A DNA stretch of 41,798 bases, from NCBI RefSeq assembly GCF_017654605.1, contig NZ_CP072114.1:1-41798 (forward strand), written 5' to 3'. Of this stretch, positions 15,123 through 24,507 are shown in pieces. Below the pieces are notes generated by a model. The model had not been told where the DNA came from. It made no database searches and saw only the letters and a program-made list of their open reading frames with translations. This DNA is from Yimella sp. cx-51 (GTDB taxonomy: Bacteria; Actinomycetota; Actinomycetes; Actinomycetales; Dermatophilaceae). The number at the start of each line of letters is the position of its first letter. Within the stretch, counting starts at the first letter, position 1. A program made the position numbers and the translations under genes.

Positions 15123-16931
15123 TCACCGGCCACGGCCCAGCTCAGCACTGCGCTGCACTCCTTGGGTGCTGGTCGTTTTGCGAGCCTTCCGCTGCTTCCC
15201 GGACCGCCGAGCATCGGTGACCATCTTCCCGGTCGGTTGAGAGAACCCATGCGACGAATCGACCACCGCCTCCCGGGCATCGTGGGTCACGCCTGGCGCG
15301 GACAGATCGGCCTCGTTGGCCCGGTCGTAGGTCGCGGCCTCCCCTGCTGCACGCATCTCTCCTTCACGCACAGCGCGTTGTTCGTCGCCGTGCCACAGCG
15401 CCGCGGTTGCTTCTTCGGCGTAGCTCCTCTGACGTTCCACGTCAGCGCGGTCTTCACCACGAGCCGCGACGCTTGGGTCGGGGTGGGTTGCGTCGGCTTC
15501 GCCAGCGCGTGCAGCTGCCTGTGCGTTGGAGGCGTCGATCCGGTCACCGTATTCAGCGGCCCGGTCCGCGAGGACGTCAACGAGTAACCATTCACGCCCG
15601 CGTCCTGGTGGCTGCTGGTCGTGCACCCACTGGCCAGGCTCTGCGCCATGGCGAGCCACGAACTGGCGGTGCAGCTGCTCGGCGGCCGCGCGATCGCCAG
15701 GGGTCGGCGCGGCCACCACGCTGGCCGCTTGCCAGGACCGGGCTAGCTCTTCCGGCGAAGCTTCGCGTGCTGAGGCTGGGTCCAGGTGGGGTGCGTACAC
15801 CGCCCGGAGCCGGTCGTCGACCTCCGGCGAATGCTCAGCTGCCCGTGCCCGGTCTTGTTCCGAGACCCGCGACTGCTCAAGCTCGAGCGCGCCCCGCTCG
15901 TCGACGCCGGCCGCCCACGCCTCCTCCAAACGCGCGGTGCGCTCGGATTCCTCCAACCCTTCGACCTCCTGACCGGTCCAGGCTGCCCACTCTTCTTGCC
16001 GGCTCCGCAACGGGACGGCCCCGGTGTCCCGCAGGGCTGTCATGTCCGCTCTGAGCTGATCGCTGGTCTCCCGGTCGAGCAATCGAGGTTCCAAATGGCG
16101 GGTGTAGTACGCCGGCGCGTACTGCATGGCCATCTCTTGCGCGTCCTGCACGGTGAGTTCCGGTTGCCGCTCGGGCGCGGTTGCCCACACCCGATCCAAC
16201 TCTTGGAGTTGCTGGGTGGTGATTTCCTGCGTGGCGGGCGGGTCCAGGTCGGTCCGGCCGACGTGGCGCGACCATTCCCGGACGGTCGTTTCGTGACTGA
16301 GCATCCCTGTCCGGTTCCACTCGTGATGGTCCTGAACGAGCCGTGACGCCACCGACAGGTCGAGGGTGCCGTCTGAGGCCAGGAGGCGGTCGTCGCGGTG
16401 GCGGGTGTAGTACGGCGGGGCGTCCCGTTCGGCCCACTCCACCGCGCGGTGCACCTGCTCGTCGGTCACCGTTTCAGGCGCTGAGGAGGAGGGGGCTGCG
16501 TGGGCGTGCGCGGCCGTGGCGCGTGCCAGGACGTCCGATGGTTCTTGCCCGTGCTGGGTCCTGATCGCCTCACCGATCACCCGCTCGGATTCGCGCGCGA
16601 CCGGGTCTTGCCCGGCCCAATACCGGGCGTGCTCCCACGCCATCGCAGCCTGCTCGGGCGTGGCACGGTCGACGGTCGCCGGGTTCGTGAACGGCCGGTA
16701 CACCGTCCGGGCGGCATCCCGTTCGTCCAACCACACCCGGTCGGCTTCCCGCAGCACCCGATCCTGCTGCTGGTTCCCGTAGCGGGCCTCCAGCTGCGCC
16801 TGGTGCACCCGGGCGGCCTCGGTACGTTGACGCTCGGCCTGCCGGCGGGCGACCCGCTCCCCCAACTGCCCCAACCCCATCAAGGCGGTACGCAGCACCC
16901 GGTCAAACTCGTTCCCGATCTCATCGCTCAT
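15123..16931 (-). CDS. Large hydrophilic repeat protein of the transfer operon
   Basis: 602 residues, not recognised. It is strongly charged and largely helical, without membrane segments or cysteines. Two related stretches of about 70 residues are visible: one around PPYYTRHRDDRLL (173-185) and one around PAYYTRHLEPRLL (273-285). Each is preceded by an Asp/Glu-rich helix and followed by a helix ending in a Trp-rich segment (VREWSRHVG; EEWAAWTGQ). The C-terminus is basic (RRSGKQRKARK). The ATG overlaps the DUF4913 stop (ATGA). Its position next to the coupling protein and the relaxase suggests a relaxosome or substrate-recruitment role, by context only. Confidence 0.75.
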   Translation of the reverse strand: MSDEIGNEFDRVLRTALMGLGQLGERVARRQAERQRTEAARVHQAQLEARYGNQQQDRVLREADRVWLDERDAARTVYRPFTNPATVDRATPEQAAMAWEHARYWAGQDPVARESERVIGEAIRTQHGQEPSDVLARATAAHAHAAPSSSAPETVTDEQVHRAVEWAERDAPPYYTRHRDDRLLASDGTLDLSVASRLVQDHHEWNRTGMLSHETTVREWSRHVGRTDLDPPATQEITTQQLQELDRVWATAPERQPELTVQDAQEMAMQYAPAYYTRHLEPRLLDRETSDQLRADMTALRDTGAVPLRSRQEEWAAWTGQEVEGLEESERTARLEEAWAAGVDERGALELEQSRVSEQDRARAAEHSPEVDDRLRAVYAPHLDPASAREASPEELARSWQAASVVAAPTPGDRAAAEQLHRQFVARHGAEPGQWVHDQQPPGRGREWLLVDVLADRAAEYGDRIDASNAQAAARAGEADATHPDPSVAARGEDRADVERQRSYAEEATAALWHGDEQRAVREGEMRAAGEAATYDRANEADLSAPGVTHDAREAVVDSSHGFSQPTGKMVTDARRSGKQRKARKTTSTQGVQRSAELGRGR

Positions 16932-17782
16932 GATGCTTCCTTCGTCTCAAATGCCAGCGTGCTCCCACGCCCACCGATTTCTGCCTCGTCATCGATCGGG
17001 AACAACCCCGCAGGGGGCTGCACGTTCGCCCACACCGGTTGTGCCTTGTGCGACCCCCGGGCCGCGTCGCATTGCTTGAATGGCCCGCTTTCGCGGGTCA
17101 GCGCGGCCATGTGCACATCGAGGTGATCCCGCCACCACACCGACAGCGCCGGCGCGGGTTCTTGCCGCATCACCTCGAATGCTTCCCAGCACGCCGACAG
17201 GCGGGAGATCGCTTCGGCGTGCTCCCACCACCGGGCGCACCACGCGACCCCGCCACTGAGCGGGTGCCGCCAGTTGGGCAGCACATACGACTCCACGAAC
17301 AACGGCAGCGACGCGAACCGCAACCGGACCCGCGGCGGTTCCTCACCACCGCTCCCCTCCTCACGGATTTCGGCCGCGGGCGCGATCGCCGCCAGGGCGG
17401 CGACGTCCAGGAGCTGGGCTTGCTCGCGGGCCCGGGCGGCTTCTTCGCGCAGCGCCCGAAGCCGGTACCCCGCTTGGGTTCTGCGGGCCTTCACCGTGGC
17501 CAGCTTCTCCTCGAGCTGGTCGAGTTCGGCCGGGTCGGTGTCGCCGTCGACGAGTTGGTCGACCTGGCGCTGCATCTTGTTGATCTGGTCTTTCAGGGTG
17601 CGCCGCTTGTGCTTGGCACCGGCCACCTTCGCGTCCAGCTCACGCACCCGCGTCCACGCAATCCGCACCTTCGGATCGGCGGGATCGGCCTCGCTGGAGC
17701 TCACCGCCGGCGGTGCTCCCGCCGAAGACATCTCCTCAGCTGAAAGTTCGGGGTCTGCGTGGGCGGCGGTTCGTTTCACCAT
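16928..17782 (-). CDS. DUF4913-family protein
   Basis: 284 residues. An N-terminal disordered segment is followed by a coiled coil (about 35-125, ARVRELDAKVAGAKHKRR and the long Glu/Arg helix after it). Then comes a compact domain with FVESYVLPNWRHPL, WCARWWEHAEAISRLSACWE and LSVWWRDHLDVHMAALT, the Trp-rich signature of DUF4913. This family recurs in actinobacterial conjugative elements, usually next to the coupling protein. The ATG at 17782 has AAGGGAAG 8 bases upstream and overlaps the coupling-protein stop (ATGGTGA), which is why the longer frame to 17824 is rejected. A relaxosome or coupling adaptor is plausible but unproven. Confidence 0.82.
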   Translation of the reverse strand: MVKRTAAHADPELSAEEMSSAGAPPAVSSSEADPADPKVRIAWTRVRELDAKVAGAKHKRRTLKDQINKMQRQVDQLVDGDTDPAELDQLEEKLATVKARRTQAGYRLRALREEAARAREQAQLLDVAALAAIAPAAEIREEGSGGEEPPRVRLRFASLPLFVESYVLPNWRHPLSGGVAWCARWWEHAEAISRLSACWEAFEVMRQEPAPALSVWWRDHLDVHMAALTRESGPFKQCDAARGSHKAQPVWANVQPPAGLFPIDDEAEIGGRGSTLAFETKEAS

Positions 17783-19581
17783 GACCGGGACTTCCCTTCT
17801 TTGCCGGCGGTCGTCGAGGCCCACGCCAGCGGCCGCGCACCATCCACCTTGTCGTCGTCCTGAGCCGGTCGGTAAAGGTCGCGGGACGCGACGACAGCCT
17901 CGTTCATCGCTGTGCTGGAGGACCAGTGGTCGAGTCGGATGAGGATCGGTCGTGACCCGGTGGCGTGCAGGATCGCCCGCCCTTGCTCCAACGCAGTCAG
18001 GTCGGCCAGCGTCACGATGTGCTCCTGGCGGTGCGTCTCGTTCGTGCTCGACCCGCCCTTTCCGCGGCTGCGGGTGCGTTCGACCCAGTGACGGTCCCCG
18101 ATCATCTGCACCACACCGGGCAGGAACTTCTCATCACGGATCCCGCGCCCGATCAGCAAAGCGTTCGCGCTGGAGTACATCTGTCGCCACCCGTTCTCCC
18201 CCCAGCACTCTTCGCCTTGCGCCGGGTTCTGCAGGTAGACAGCCAGGAGCATTCCCAATCCGCCGTAGTAGGTGAACAGGTCCGGGATCTCGGGGATGCG
18301 GCACACGTTCGCGGCCTCATCGAGCTCGAACACGATCGGCGTCGACAAACGTCCGCCTTCGCGGGCGGCTTGCTGCTCGCCGGCGATCATGACCGCCCGT
18401 GTCAGGGCGGCGACAACGGCGCGGCCGGCGGCTCCGCCGCGTCCCTTGGACAGCAGATACAGGGTGTCGGTGGAGGTCACGAACTGCGCTGCGGTGAAAC
18501 GCCGGCGAGTGTCGGTGGGTCCGGTGCGGGTGATCCACCGCACGACCTCCGGGGATCGCATGAATGACACCCATTCCCGAGCCCCGCCATACACGCCATC
18601 GCGTTGCTTCTCGGTGAGGTTCATCTTTTCCCGCAGATCGGTTGCCACCTGGGCGTACCCGTGACGCTCCAGCAGGTCGAGCGGGTCAGCATGATCCATG
18701 CGTTGGTTCGGGTCCGACAGCCACTCGTACACCTGCGTAACGGGCTGATCAGCGACCGCAGCCGCGAGGATCAGCGAGGACAGCAAGGATCGTGAAGCGC
18801 TGGTGAAATACGCATCGGTGCGGGCGTTTCCGGGGGTCACGGCGGCCGCGAGGATGTCGACAAGTTCATCGGCCCGCTCGACACTGTTGTCGACGAAGTC
18901 GAGCATGTTCCAGTACCACTGCGACTGCTCGCCCTGGCCGGCGATGTTCTGCAGGTCCATGCACCAGATCGCACCGGCGGCTTCCCGGGCCGCGCGTGTG
19001 TCGTAGAAAACGTCTGGTTTGTTGCTGGTCGTGACGACCGGCAACCCGGTCGCGCTCAAGATGTGCGGCACGACCTCACACGAGGATTTACCGGCGCGGG
19101 TGCCCATCACCATGAGCAGTGACCATTCCCATCCCGACCACAGCCGCCGCTTGCGCAGGATGCTGGTGCCCACCGGGAGACCCGCGCCGACCACGCCCAG
19201 CTCCTGCGCGGCCTTCTTCCCGGCCTGCTCCGTCAGCGGGGAAAGGTCGCGGTTGGTGGACATGTACTTAGCGCGCCCATCGATCCGGGCCCGCCCCTTG
19301 TTCCATCGCCACCAGGCCCGTCCGGCGGCGATCGCCACACCGCCAAGCGCGACGCCCTCACCGATCAGCACGACCGTGGCCGTCGTTGACCATGAGCGAC
19401 CATCACCGCTAAACAGGCTGGTGACCCAACCTGTCACGGACCCGTGCCCGTGACCGCCGGCGGCCGCGGCCACCCACACCATCAGCCCACCCAGGGCGAT
19501 GATGCCGACGGCGCCGAAGCCGCACCCGGCCAGCACCACATCCTGGCCGCGCCGGTCCTGACGCTCCGGTTGCCGCATCAC
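17776..19581 (-). CDS. VirD4/TraG-type coupling protein
   Basis: 601 residues. Two N-terminal membrane helices (about 14-41 and 66-88) precede a cytoplasmic ATPase domain. Its Walker A-like GTRAGKSS lies at 160-167, TSNKPDVFYDTR at 185-196, and Walker B is IVFELDEAA with D421-E422. It should recruit the relaxase-DNA complex to the secretion channel and power export. GTG start overlaps the primase stop (GTGA); an ATG one codon later is an alternative. The P-loop has three rather than four residues between the glycines, as often seen in this group. It is immediately followed by the coupled DUF4913 gene. Confidence 0.92.
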   Translation of the reverse strand: MMRQPERQDRRGQDVVLAGCGFGAVGIIALGGLMVWVAAAAGGHGHGSVTGWVTSLFSGDGRSWSTTATVVLIGEGVALGGVAIAAGRAWWRWNKGRARIDGRAKYMSTNRDLSPLTEQAGKKAAQELGVVGAGLPVGTSILRKRRLWSGWEWSLLMVMGTRAGKSSCEVVPHILSATGLPVVTTSNKPDVFYDTRAAREAAGAIWCMDLQNIAGQGEQSQWYWNMLDFVDNSVERADELVDILAAAVTPGNARTDAYFTSASRSLLSSLILAAAVADQPVTQVYEWLSDPNQRMDHADPLDLLERHGYAQVATDLREKMNLTEKQRDGVYGGAREWVSFMRSPEVVRWITRTGPTDTRRRFTAAQFVTSTDTLYLLSKGRGGAAGRAVVAALTRAVMIAGEQQAAREGGRLSTPIVFELDEAANVCRIPEIPDLFTYYGGLGMLLAVYLQNPAQGEECWGENGWRQMYSSANALLIGRGIRDEKFLPGVVQMIGDRHWVERTRSRGKGGSSTNETHRQEHIVTLADLTALEQGRAILHATGSRPILIRLDHWSSSTAMNEAVVASRDLYRPAQDDDKVDGARPLAWASTTAGKEGKSRSW

Positions 19582-21314
19582 ATGCCCCGTTCACTCTCGG
19601 TGCTGCTGCTCAGATTCCGTTGGGAGTGGGCTGGTTGTGCGGCCACTACTGGTGACCGCTCAACCACCCCCGCCCGTTGCTGCGCCGCGAGGGTTTGCAG
19701 CTGCTCCCGCACCGACGCGCGGCCGGTGTCCGCGGCCTGCATTGCCTCCGCCCCGGCCGTCTCACTGACTTGCTGGGCGACCGTCCGGTCCGCACCGCCC
19801 GCCACGGCTGCGGTGCGGTCCTGGACAGCCTGAATCACTCCGCGGAGGTCCTCTGGTGGAGCCACGCCGGGGTCGCTGCTGCTCAGGTCCCACCCTGCAT
19901 CGGCCACAACATCGGCGATCACAGATCTCGTCACGGCGTCGTCAAGGTCTACCCACCCCGTGCGCTGCACATGGTCGGCGAGATCTTCGATCGGTCGCAG
20001 CCGCTCGAGGGTCTGTTTCTCAGTCGCCGCGAAATGGACACGTTCCCGCGCCATGTACCGCTCGGTCGCGCCCTCGTCGTAGGCGTACTGCGGATCCGAC
20101 GCGAGGGCGGCGTACACCTCGCTCTCGTCGAACTGCTCCGGGGCCCGCCGCTCATACTCGAATCGGAGCGTGTCCACCAGAGCCGACCGCTCCCGGTCAT
20201 GAAGGACAAAACCCCCAGCTGAACGACTATCCGCCCCGGGAGCAGCCAGGCTGACAATGCCGGGCTCTGCGCCCCTGACAGCGGCGGCCAGGTCATTCCG
20301 CACTGCCTGGGTTTCCAAGCCCGAGCGTTCCGCGATCCGTGCAGCATCGGGCGCCCAATAGCAGGGCTCCCGCTCCGCTGCGACGCTGATTGCTGCGCCG
20401 GCGCGGCCGGCGGCCAGATGGTGCTCGATGAGCAGCTCGCCGGCCGGGCGCGCCTGATCCAGCCTTGTCTGGATCCCGGCCGCACCGTCCGTTTTCAGCA
20501 CATCGGCCGGGTCTGCTCCTTCGGGCCCGGTCGTCATCAACGGTTCGACCCCGTACTGCGCCAACAACCGGAAGTCCCGCTCGGCGGCTTCCCACCCGGG
20601 GCCGTCGTTGTCGCGCCACACGATCGGTTCCTGAGCCAGCTCGGCCAACCGTTCGGCATGCCCTTGAGTCAGTGCCGTTCCCAGGGTGCCGGCACCGACC
20701 ACCCGTCCACCCGACCCGATCGTGATGGCCAGGGCGTCCGCCGGCCCTTCCACGATCGCGACCTGCCCACGAACCGGCAGAGCCGAACAGAACAGTTCGC
20801 CCTTGTCGAACAGTTCGGTTCGCTTGGTGTTGATGTACTTCGCTGTTCCGGGGTTGTCAGGGTTCTCCCGGCCAACGAAACCGGCGATGCGGCCAGTGTC
20901 GTCGTGCACCGGCATCACGACCCGGTCGCGCATCAGGTCCACGACCCGGCCCCGGCCCGAACGGAACGCGACACCGACCTGCAGCATCTCCTCCTCGCTG
21001 ACCCCTTCAGACTGCAGATGCTCCACCAGTCCACGCCACCGATCAGGTGCGCACCCCGGCCGCGCTCCGCGGTCGCCGGCCAGATCAACGTGGGTGCGAC
21101 CGGTCAGGTGCTCCTGCGCCCACGAACCCTCGTAGTGCGACTCGAACCATTGCGCCGCGAGCTCGTTGATCGCGTACATGCGATCCACGACGGCGGGGTC
21201 CAGCCACTGCCGGGCCGCAGCACGGCGTTCGCGTTCTGGTGAGCGGGCAGGTCGCCCGGACGGTTCTTCCCACGCTGCCAGCGCGGCCCGCGTCAGCGCG
21301 TCGTCGGCACTCAT
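19578..21314 (-). CDS. DnaG-like primase/Toprim protein of the transfer operon
   Basis: 578 residues. The DnaG catalytic-core start is seen at 129-175 (DRVVMPVHDDTGRIAGFVGR, then the TAKYINTKRTELFDKG region). The Toprim domain follows, with VAIVEGPADAL (E189) and RDNDGPG (D235, D237) as metal-binding residues. The N-terminal CHC2 zinc ribbon of bacterial DnaG is missing; instead there are about 60 residues before a helical block. After residue 300 the chain is helical and Glu/Gln/Ala-rich. Conjugative primases make primers on the strand entering the recipient, and this is the likely role. The start overlaps the upstream ATPase gene by 4 bases. Confidence 0.85.
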   Translation of the reverse strand: MSADDALTRAALAAWEEPSGRPARSPERERRAAARQWLDPAVVDRMYAINELAAQWFESHYEGSWAQEHLTGRTHVDLAGDRGARPGCAPDRWRGLVEHLQSEGVSEEEMLQVGVAFRSGRGRVVDLMRDRVVMPVHDDTGRIAGFVGRENPDNPGTAKYINTKRTELFDKGELFCSALPVRGQVAIVEGPADALAITIGSGGRVVGAGTLGTALTQGHAERLAELAQEPIVWRDNDGPGWEAAERDFRLLAQYGVEPLMTTGPEGADPADVLKTDGAAGIQTRLDQARPAGELLIEHHLAAGRAGAAISVAAEREPCYWAPDAARIAERSGLETQAVRNDLAAAVRGAEPGIVSLAAPGADSRSAGGFVLHDRERSALVDTLRFEYERRAPEQFDESEVYAALASDPQYAYDEGATERYMARERVHFAATEKQTLERLRPIEDLADHVQRTGWVDLDDAVTRSVIADVVADAGWDLSSSDPGVAPPEDLRGVIQAVQDRTAAVAGGADRTVAQQVSETAGAEAMQAADTGRASVREQLQTLAAQQRAGVVERSPVVAAQPAHSQRNLSSSTESERGM

Positions 21315-22942
21315 TCCTGACTCCCGTACATGCGTGCCGCCCGCAGCTCGTCCCAGGAGGAGTTGGTGTCGTTGACTTCCTTCACGACCGGAGACAAGTT
21401 GGCGCGGAACGCGATGCCGGGTGAGCGCCCCACCTTCAGCAAGAATTTCCCCCGGCCGGGCGGCTCCCCCTCTTGGCTGGTGTCCGGGTCAACCGCTGGT
21501 TGATCGGTCCAGCCGACCAGGGCATCCTGCTCGGACTGTGACATGTCGAAAACCGTGACCAGGTTGCCCATCTCCTTGCGGGAGAGACCGCCCATGACCA
21601 CCAACGGGGACTTCTCCACGAAGCCCCACGCCAACGTCGTCAGCTGAGGGTCAGGCAGCCGTAGGTCCTCCATCGTGTGAGTGCAGAAGATCGCCCCGAG
21701 CTTCAGGGTGCGGATGAGCCGGATCATCACGTCCAGGTACTTAGCGATCACCGGCAGGGCCTTGAGTGGGCGGTGCAGCTCGTCACCCACCAGCAGGTAG
21801 GTGCGATCCTCAATGACACCGGCCGCGGCCAGGTACTTCGCTGCCGCCACCGTCGAGGACAACAGCGACCAGGTAGCCAACTGAGCCGCGCCCATCAGCT
21901 CATCAGCGCCTTGCGGAATGGACGACAGGTCCATGTCCACCGGCCGAGTCAGGTCCAACTCGAAGCTGGACTGCCCTGCGAACGTCGCGCCGAACGGCCC
22001 ATCACCGCCCAACGCCGCCAGCGATCGCAACAACCCCTCGGCCAAGTCGTCGTAACGGTTGTCATCACCGCGGTCATAGGCGACTTGGCGCAGCCGGTCG
22101 TGCCGAGATGCAATGACCGCGACCAGGTCCTGCAGCACTGGCACACCGTCGTGCTCCTGATCGAGCACGTCGATCCCGGCCGCAAGAAGGGTCTTCTCGG
22201 TGTCGGCCAACGGCTTGCCGCGAACGATTTCCAGCAGTCCCTGGGTGAGGTTGATCCGCGAGTTCCGGATCAACGCCAGGCACTCCAGCAGTTCCTTCTC
22301 AGGCAACTCCGACAGATACCCGGCCATCGGTCCCGGATCCAGAGGGTTGATTGTGCCTGCACCCGGGCCAACCTGAATGCGGTAACCACCGATCGAATCG
22401 ATGACTGGCCCGAAGTCGGTGCCCGGGCGGATGTCGCTCATGATGATGGGGGTGATGCCCCACACCGGCATGATCCCGACCATCTGCCGGATCAGTGAGG
22501 TTTTCCCCAGTGCGGGCAGGCCCAGCAAGAACATGATCGGTGACAGCAGCCGGTTTGCCAGGAACCAGCTGATCGGGTCACAACTGACCCTCTCCGCCGC
22601 CGGCGTCAGTGTCCGCCCCAGCGGCACACCGACCGAGGGCAAACCGCCGGAGATCCCGAATGGGTAGAAGGCGCCGTTTACCTGAACACTTGTGCCGCGG
22701 ATCTCCGGTGGCGGTTCCCGCCAGAACGTGCGTCCACCACCAGGTCCAGACCATCCCCGCTCCCCCGGTTCGGTGATGGTGTCGGCATCCCACGGGTTCA
22801 GCAGCACCTTCGTTTGCTGCCGTCGGCGTTGCGCACGTTCCTGCTTCTCCTGCTCGGCACGGTCAGGACCGGCCCCGGCCCACCGACCCACGGCCGCTCG
22901 CACCGCTGCGGCCTGCTGTTCGCGCTCCATCAGTTCAGTCAT
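21311..22942 (-). CDS. VirB4-like conjugation ATPase (ATPase half)
   Basis: 543 residues from the ATG at 22942, which has GAGGAGAA a few bases upstream; the longer frame up to 23125 is non-homologous and lies inside the preceding gene. Walker A is G141-LPAL-GKTS (146-149), Walker B TYLLVGDELH with D387-E388. There is also the SDIRPGTDFGPVID segment and the late motif GAIFCTHTMEDL. This is the RecA-like motor of VirB4, made as a separate polypeptide. The preceding SCO6880-like gene supplies the membrane-bound N-terminal half. It would power assembly of the channel and substrate transport at the cytoplasmic face. Confidence 0.88.
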   Translation of the reverse strand: MTELMEREQQAAAVRAAVGRWAGAGPDRAEQEKQERAQRRRQQTKVLLNPWDADTITEPGERGWSGPGGGRTFWREPPPEIRGTSVQVNGAFYPFGISGGLPSVGVPLGRTLTPAAERVSCDPISWFLANRLLSPIMFLLGLPALGKTSLIRQMVGIMPVWGITPIIMSDIRPGTDFGPVIDSIGGYRIQVGPGAGTINPLDPGPMAGYLSELPEKELLECLALIRNSRINLTQGLLEIVRGKPLADTEKTLLAAGIDVLDQEHDGVPVLQDLVAVIASRHDRLRQVAYDRGDDNRYDDLAEGLLRSLAALGGDGPFGATFAGQSSFELDLTRPVDMDLSSIPQGADELMGAAQLATWSLLSSTVAAAKYLAAAGVIEDRTYLLVGDELHRPLKALPVIAKYLDVMIRLIRTLKLGAIFCTHTMEDLRLPDPQLTTLAWGFVEKSPLVVMGGLSRKEMGNLVTVFDMSQSEQDALVGWTDQPAVDPDTSQEGEPPGRGKFLLKVGRSPGIAFRANLSPVVKEVNDTNSSWDELRAARMYGSQE

Positions 22943-22952
22943 CAGCTTCTCC

Positions 22953-24476
22953 TCACAGCGCGTCGCGCACGACGTCTGGCAACTTGGTTTCGCGGGCCAC
23001 GACCATCCCGATCGGGGTGGAGGCCATCGCGGCCACCGTCTGTGACCCGTAGGCGATCCGGTGCCCGAGTCGGCGGCGGTCCAACAGGCCCTCGATGGTG
23101 TTAGAGGAGAACTCCAGCTCCTCATCGGAGAACGCCGTCGCCGTCACGATCATCGAGAAGCGCTGCAGCAGAGCACCGGCGGATTCTTCGTCCTCGGTCT
23201 TCAGCGCCGCGTTGAGTTCGTCGCGCTGGCGGGAGGTGACGCGTTCCTTCTTGCTGGCACCAAACGAGGCGGACTTCACCTGCGCCTCCGCGGCTTGTGC
23301 CGATTTCACTGCCTCTTCCGGCCGGAAGAGCACTGCTACCCGTTTGCGCTGCACCTCCGAATGCGGGGCCAGCAACGGGTCCAAGGCTTCGTCGGTCTGC
23401 TCACCACGGGCCGGGCTGAGCATCACCCACGACCGCGACACCGCACCGTCGTGCTCCCACCGGTCGTAGTGCTCCAAGGCGAGCATCGGGCCTGCGTCGC
23501 GCCAATCCAACCCCGTGCCACGACGTGTCTGCCGAGCATCGTCGATCGCCGCCTCCGCCGAGGGGTTGACCATGCCGTGCACCGTGTCGATGAGTTCCTG
23601 CGCGTCACAGAAGCGTGCGGTGTCACCCGCACCCGTGGTGCGGATGTCACCAAGGACGAACGGCAACCGGCCGGAAAGGTAGGTCCGCATCTGCTCCGCC
23701 GTCCGCGGTTTAGCGCCCAGGCTGCGACGGGCATCAAACGTGATCGTGACCCATACCCGGGTCATCGGCTCCCAGTCGTCCTCACCGGCGAGGGCCTGTT
23801 CAAGCGCGATCCGGGAGAATTCCGGTGCTCCCTCGACCATGCCGCGGGTTGCGCTGGCTCGCTGGCGACGTCCGGCTCCGGGCACCGTTTCCACGATCAC
23901 TGACGCGCCGGCGACCCGCTCCAGACCCAGCGAGGCCAAGAACCCACCCCAGGTCGCAACCAGACGGTCCACTGTGCTCTGGTCCCGGCCCGCGCGCCCA
24001 GGCGGCATGCACCGGATCGCGACCGTCCACAACTTGCTCTTAGGCCACTCGATGACCCCAACCGCGTCACCAAGGTTGGTTTCCCACTCATGCAACACCG
24101 TTTGCGCCGCCATCCCAGGCAGACGAGTGCGACCGTCCGGGGTCCTCCCGGTCGGTCCTTGCACCAACGCCGTCTCACCGCGCCGGCGGGCCTTGCTGAA
24201 CGCGCGCCGGCGCGCAAGCCGATGCGCACGTGACCCGTGCCGCGACGGCAGCACCAGCGGGATCTCCACGACGAGGATGAAGAGGGCCAAAGCCGCCATC
24301 AGCCAGTACAACTTGAAGAACATCAGCGGCACGAGCATGAACGTCGACAACCCGACGACGGCGCTCTCCGCTGGTGAGGTGGAGAAAAGTCCCGGCCACC
24401 CAGGCCGACGGAAGTTGCCGTACCGGATCCTCTCCTTGCTCGCGGTCCCCGTCGCTTCATCAGCTGCTGTGGTCAT
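22953..24476 (-). CDS. SCO6880-family transfer protein (VirB4 N-terminal half)
   Basis: 507 residues. After a short cytoplasmic segment (RYGNFRRPGWPGLF) two adjacent membrane helices span about 45-90 (VVGLSTFMLVPLMFFKLYWL, then LFILVVEIPLVL). The soluble region that follows has the layout of the VirB4 N-terminal domain, including VWVTITFDARRSLG. This is the SCO6880 family found in actinobacterial transfer systems: a PrgI-like membrane anchor fused to a VirB4-like cap, without Walker motifs. The ATG at 24476 is chosen because AAGGAG (24483-24488) directly abuts the other ATG at 24482. It ends 10 bases before the ATPase gene. Confidence 0.85.
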   Translation of the reverse strand: MTTAADEATGTASKERIRYGNFRRPGWPGLFSTSPAESAVVGLSTFMLVPLMFFKLYWLMAALALFILVVEIPLVLPSRHGSRAHRLARRRAFSKARRRGETALVQGPTGRTPDGRTRLPGMAAQTVLHEWETNLGDAVGVIEWPKSKLWTVAIRCMPPGRAGRDQSTVDRLVATWGGFLASLGLERVAGASVIVETVPGAGRRQRASATRGMVEGAPEFSRIALEQALAGEDDWEPMTRVWVTITFDARRSLGAKPRTAEQMRTYLSGRLPFVLGDIRTTGAGDTARFCDAQELIDTVHGMVNPSAEAAIDDARQTRRGTGLDWRDAGPMLALEHYDRWEHDGAVSRSWVMLSPARGEQTDEALDPLLAPHSEVQRKRVAVLFRPEEAVKSAQAAEAQVKSASFGASKKERVTSRQRDELNAALKTEDEESAGALLQRFSMIVTATAFSDEELEFSSNTIEGLLDRRRLGHRIAYGSQTVAAMASTPIGMVVARETKLPDVVRDAL

Positions 24477-24507
24477 GTGCATCTCCTTCAAACGGTTTCG
24501 GTCAGGC

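Noticed and set aside
22943-23125. N-terminal extension of the VirB4-like ATPase to 23125.
   Set aside because: The 61 extra residues lie inside the preceding gene in another frame, are Pro/Arg/Ser-rich, and a strong ribosome site stands directly before ATG 22942.
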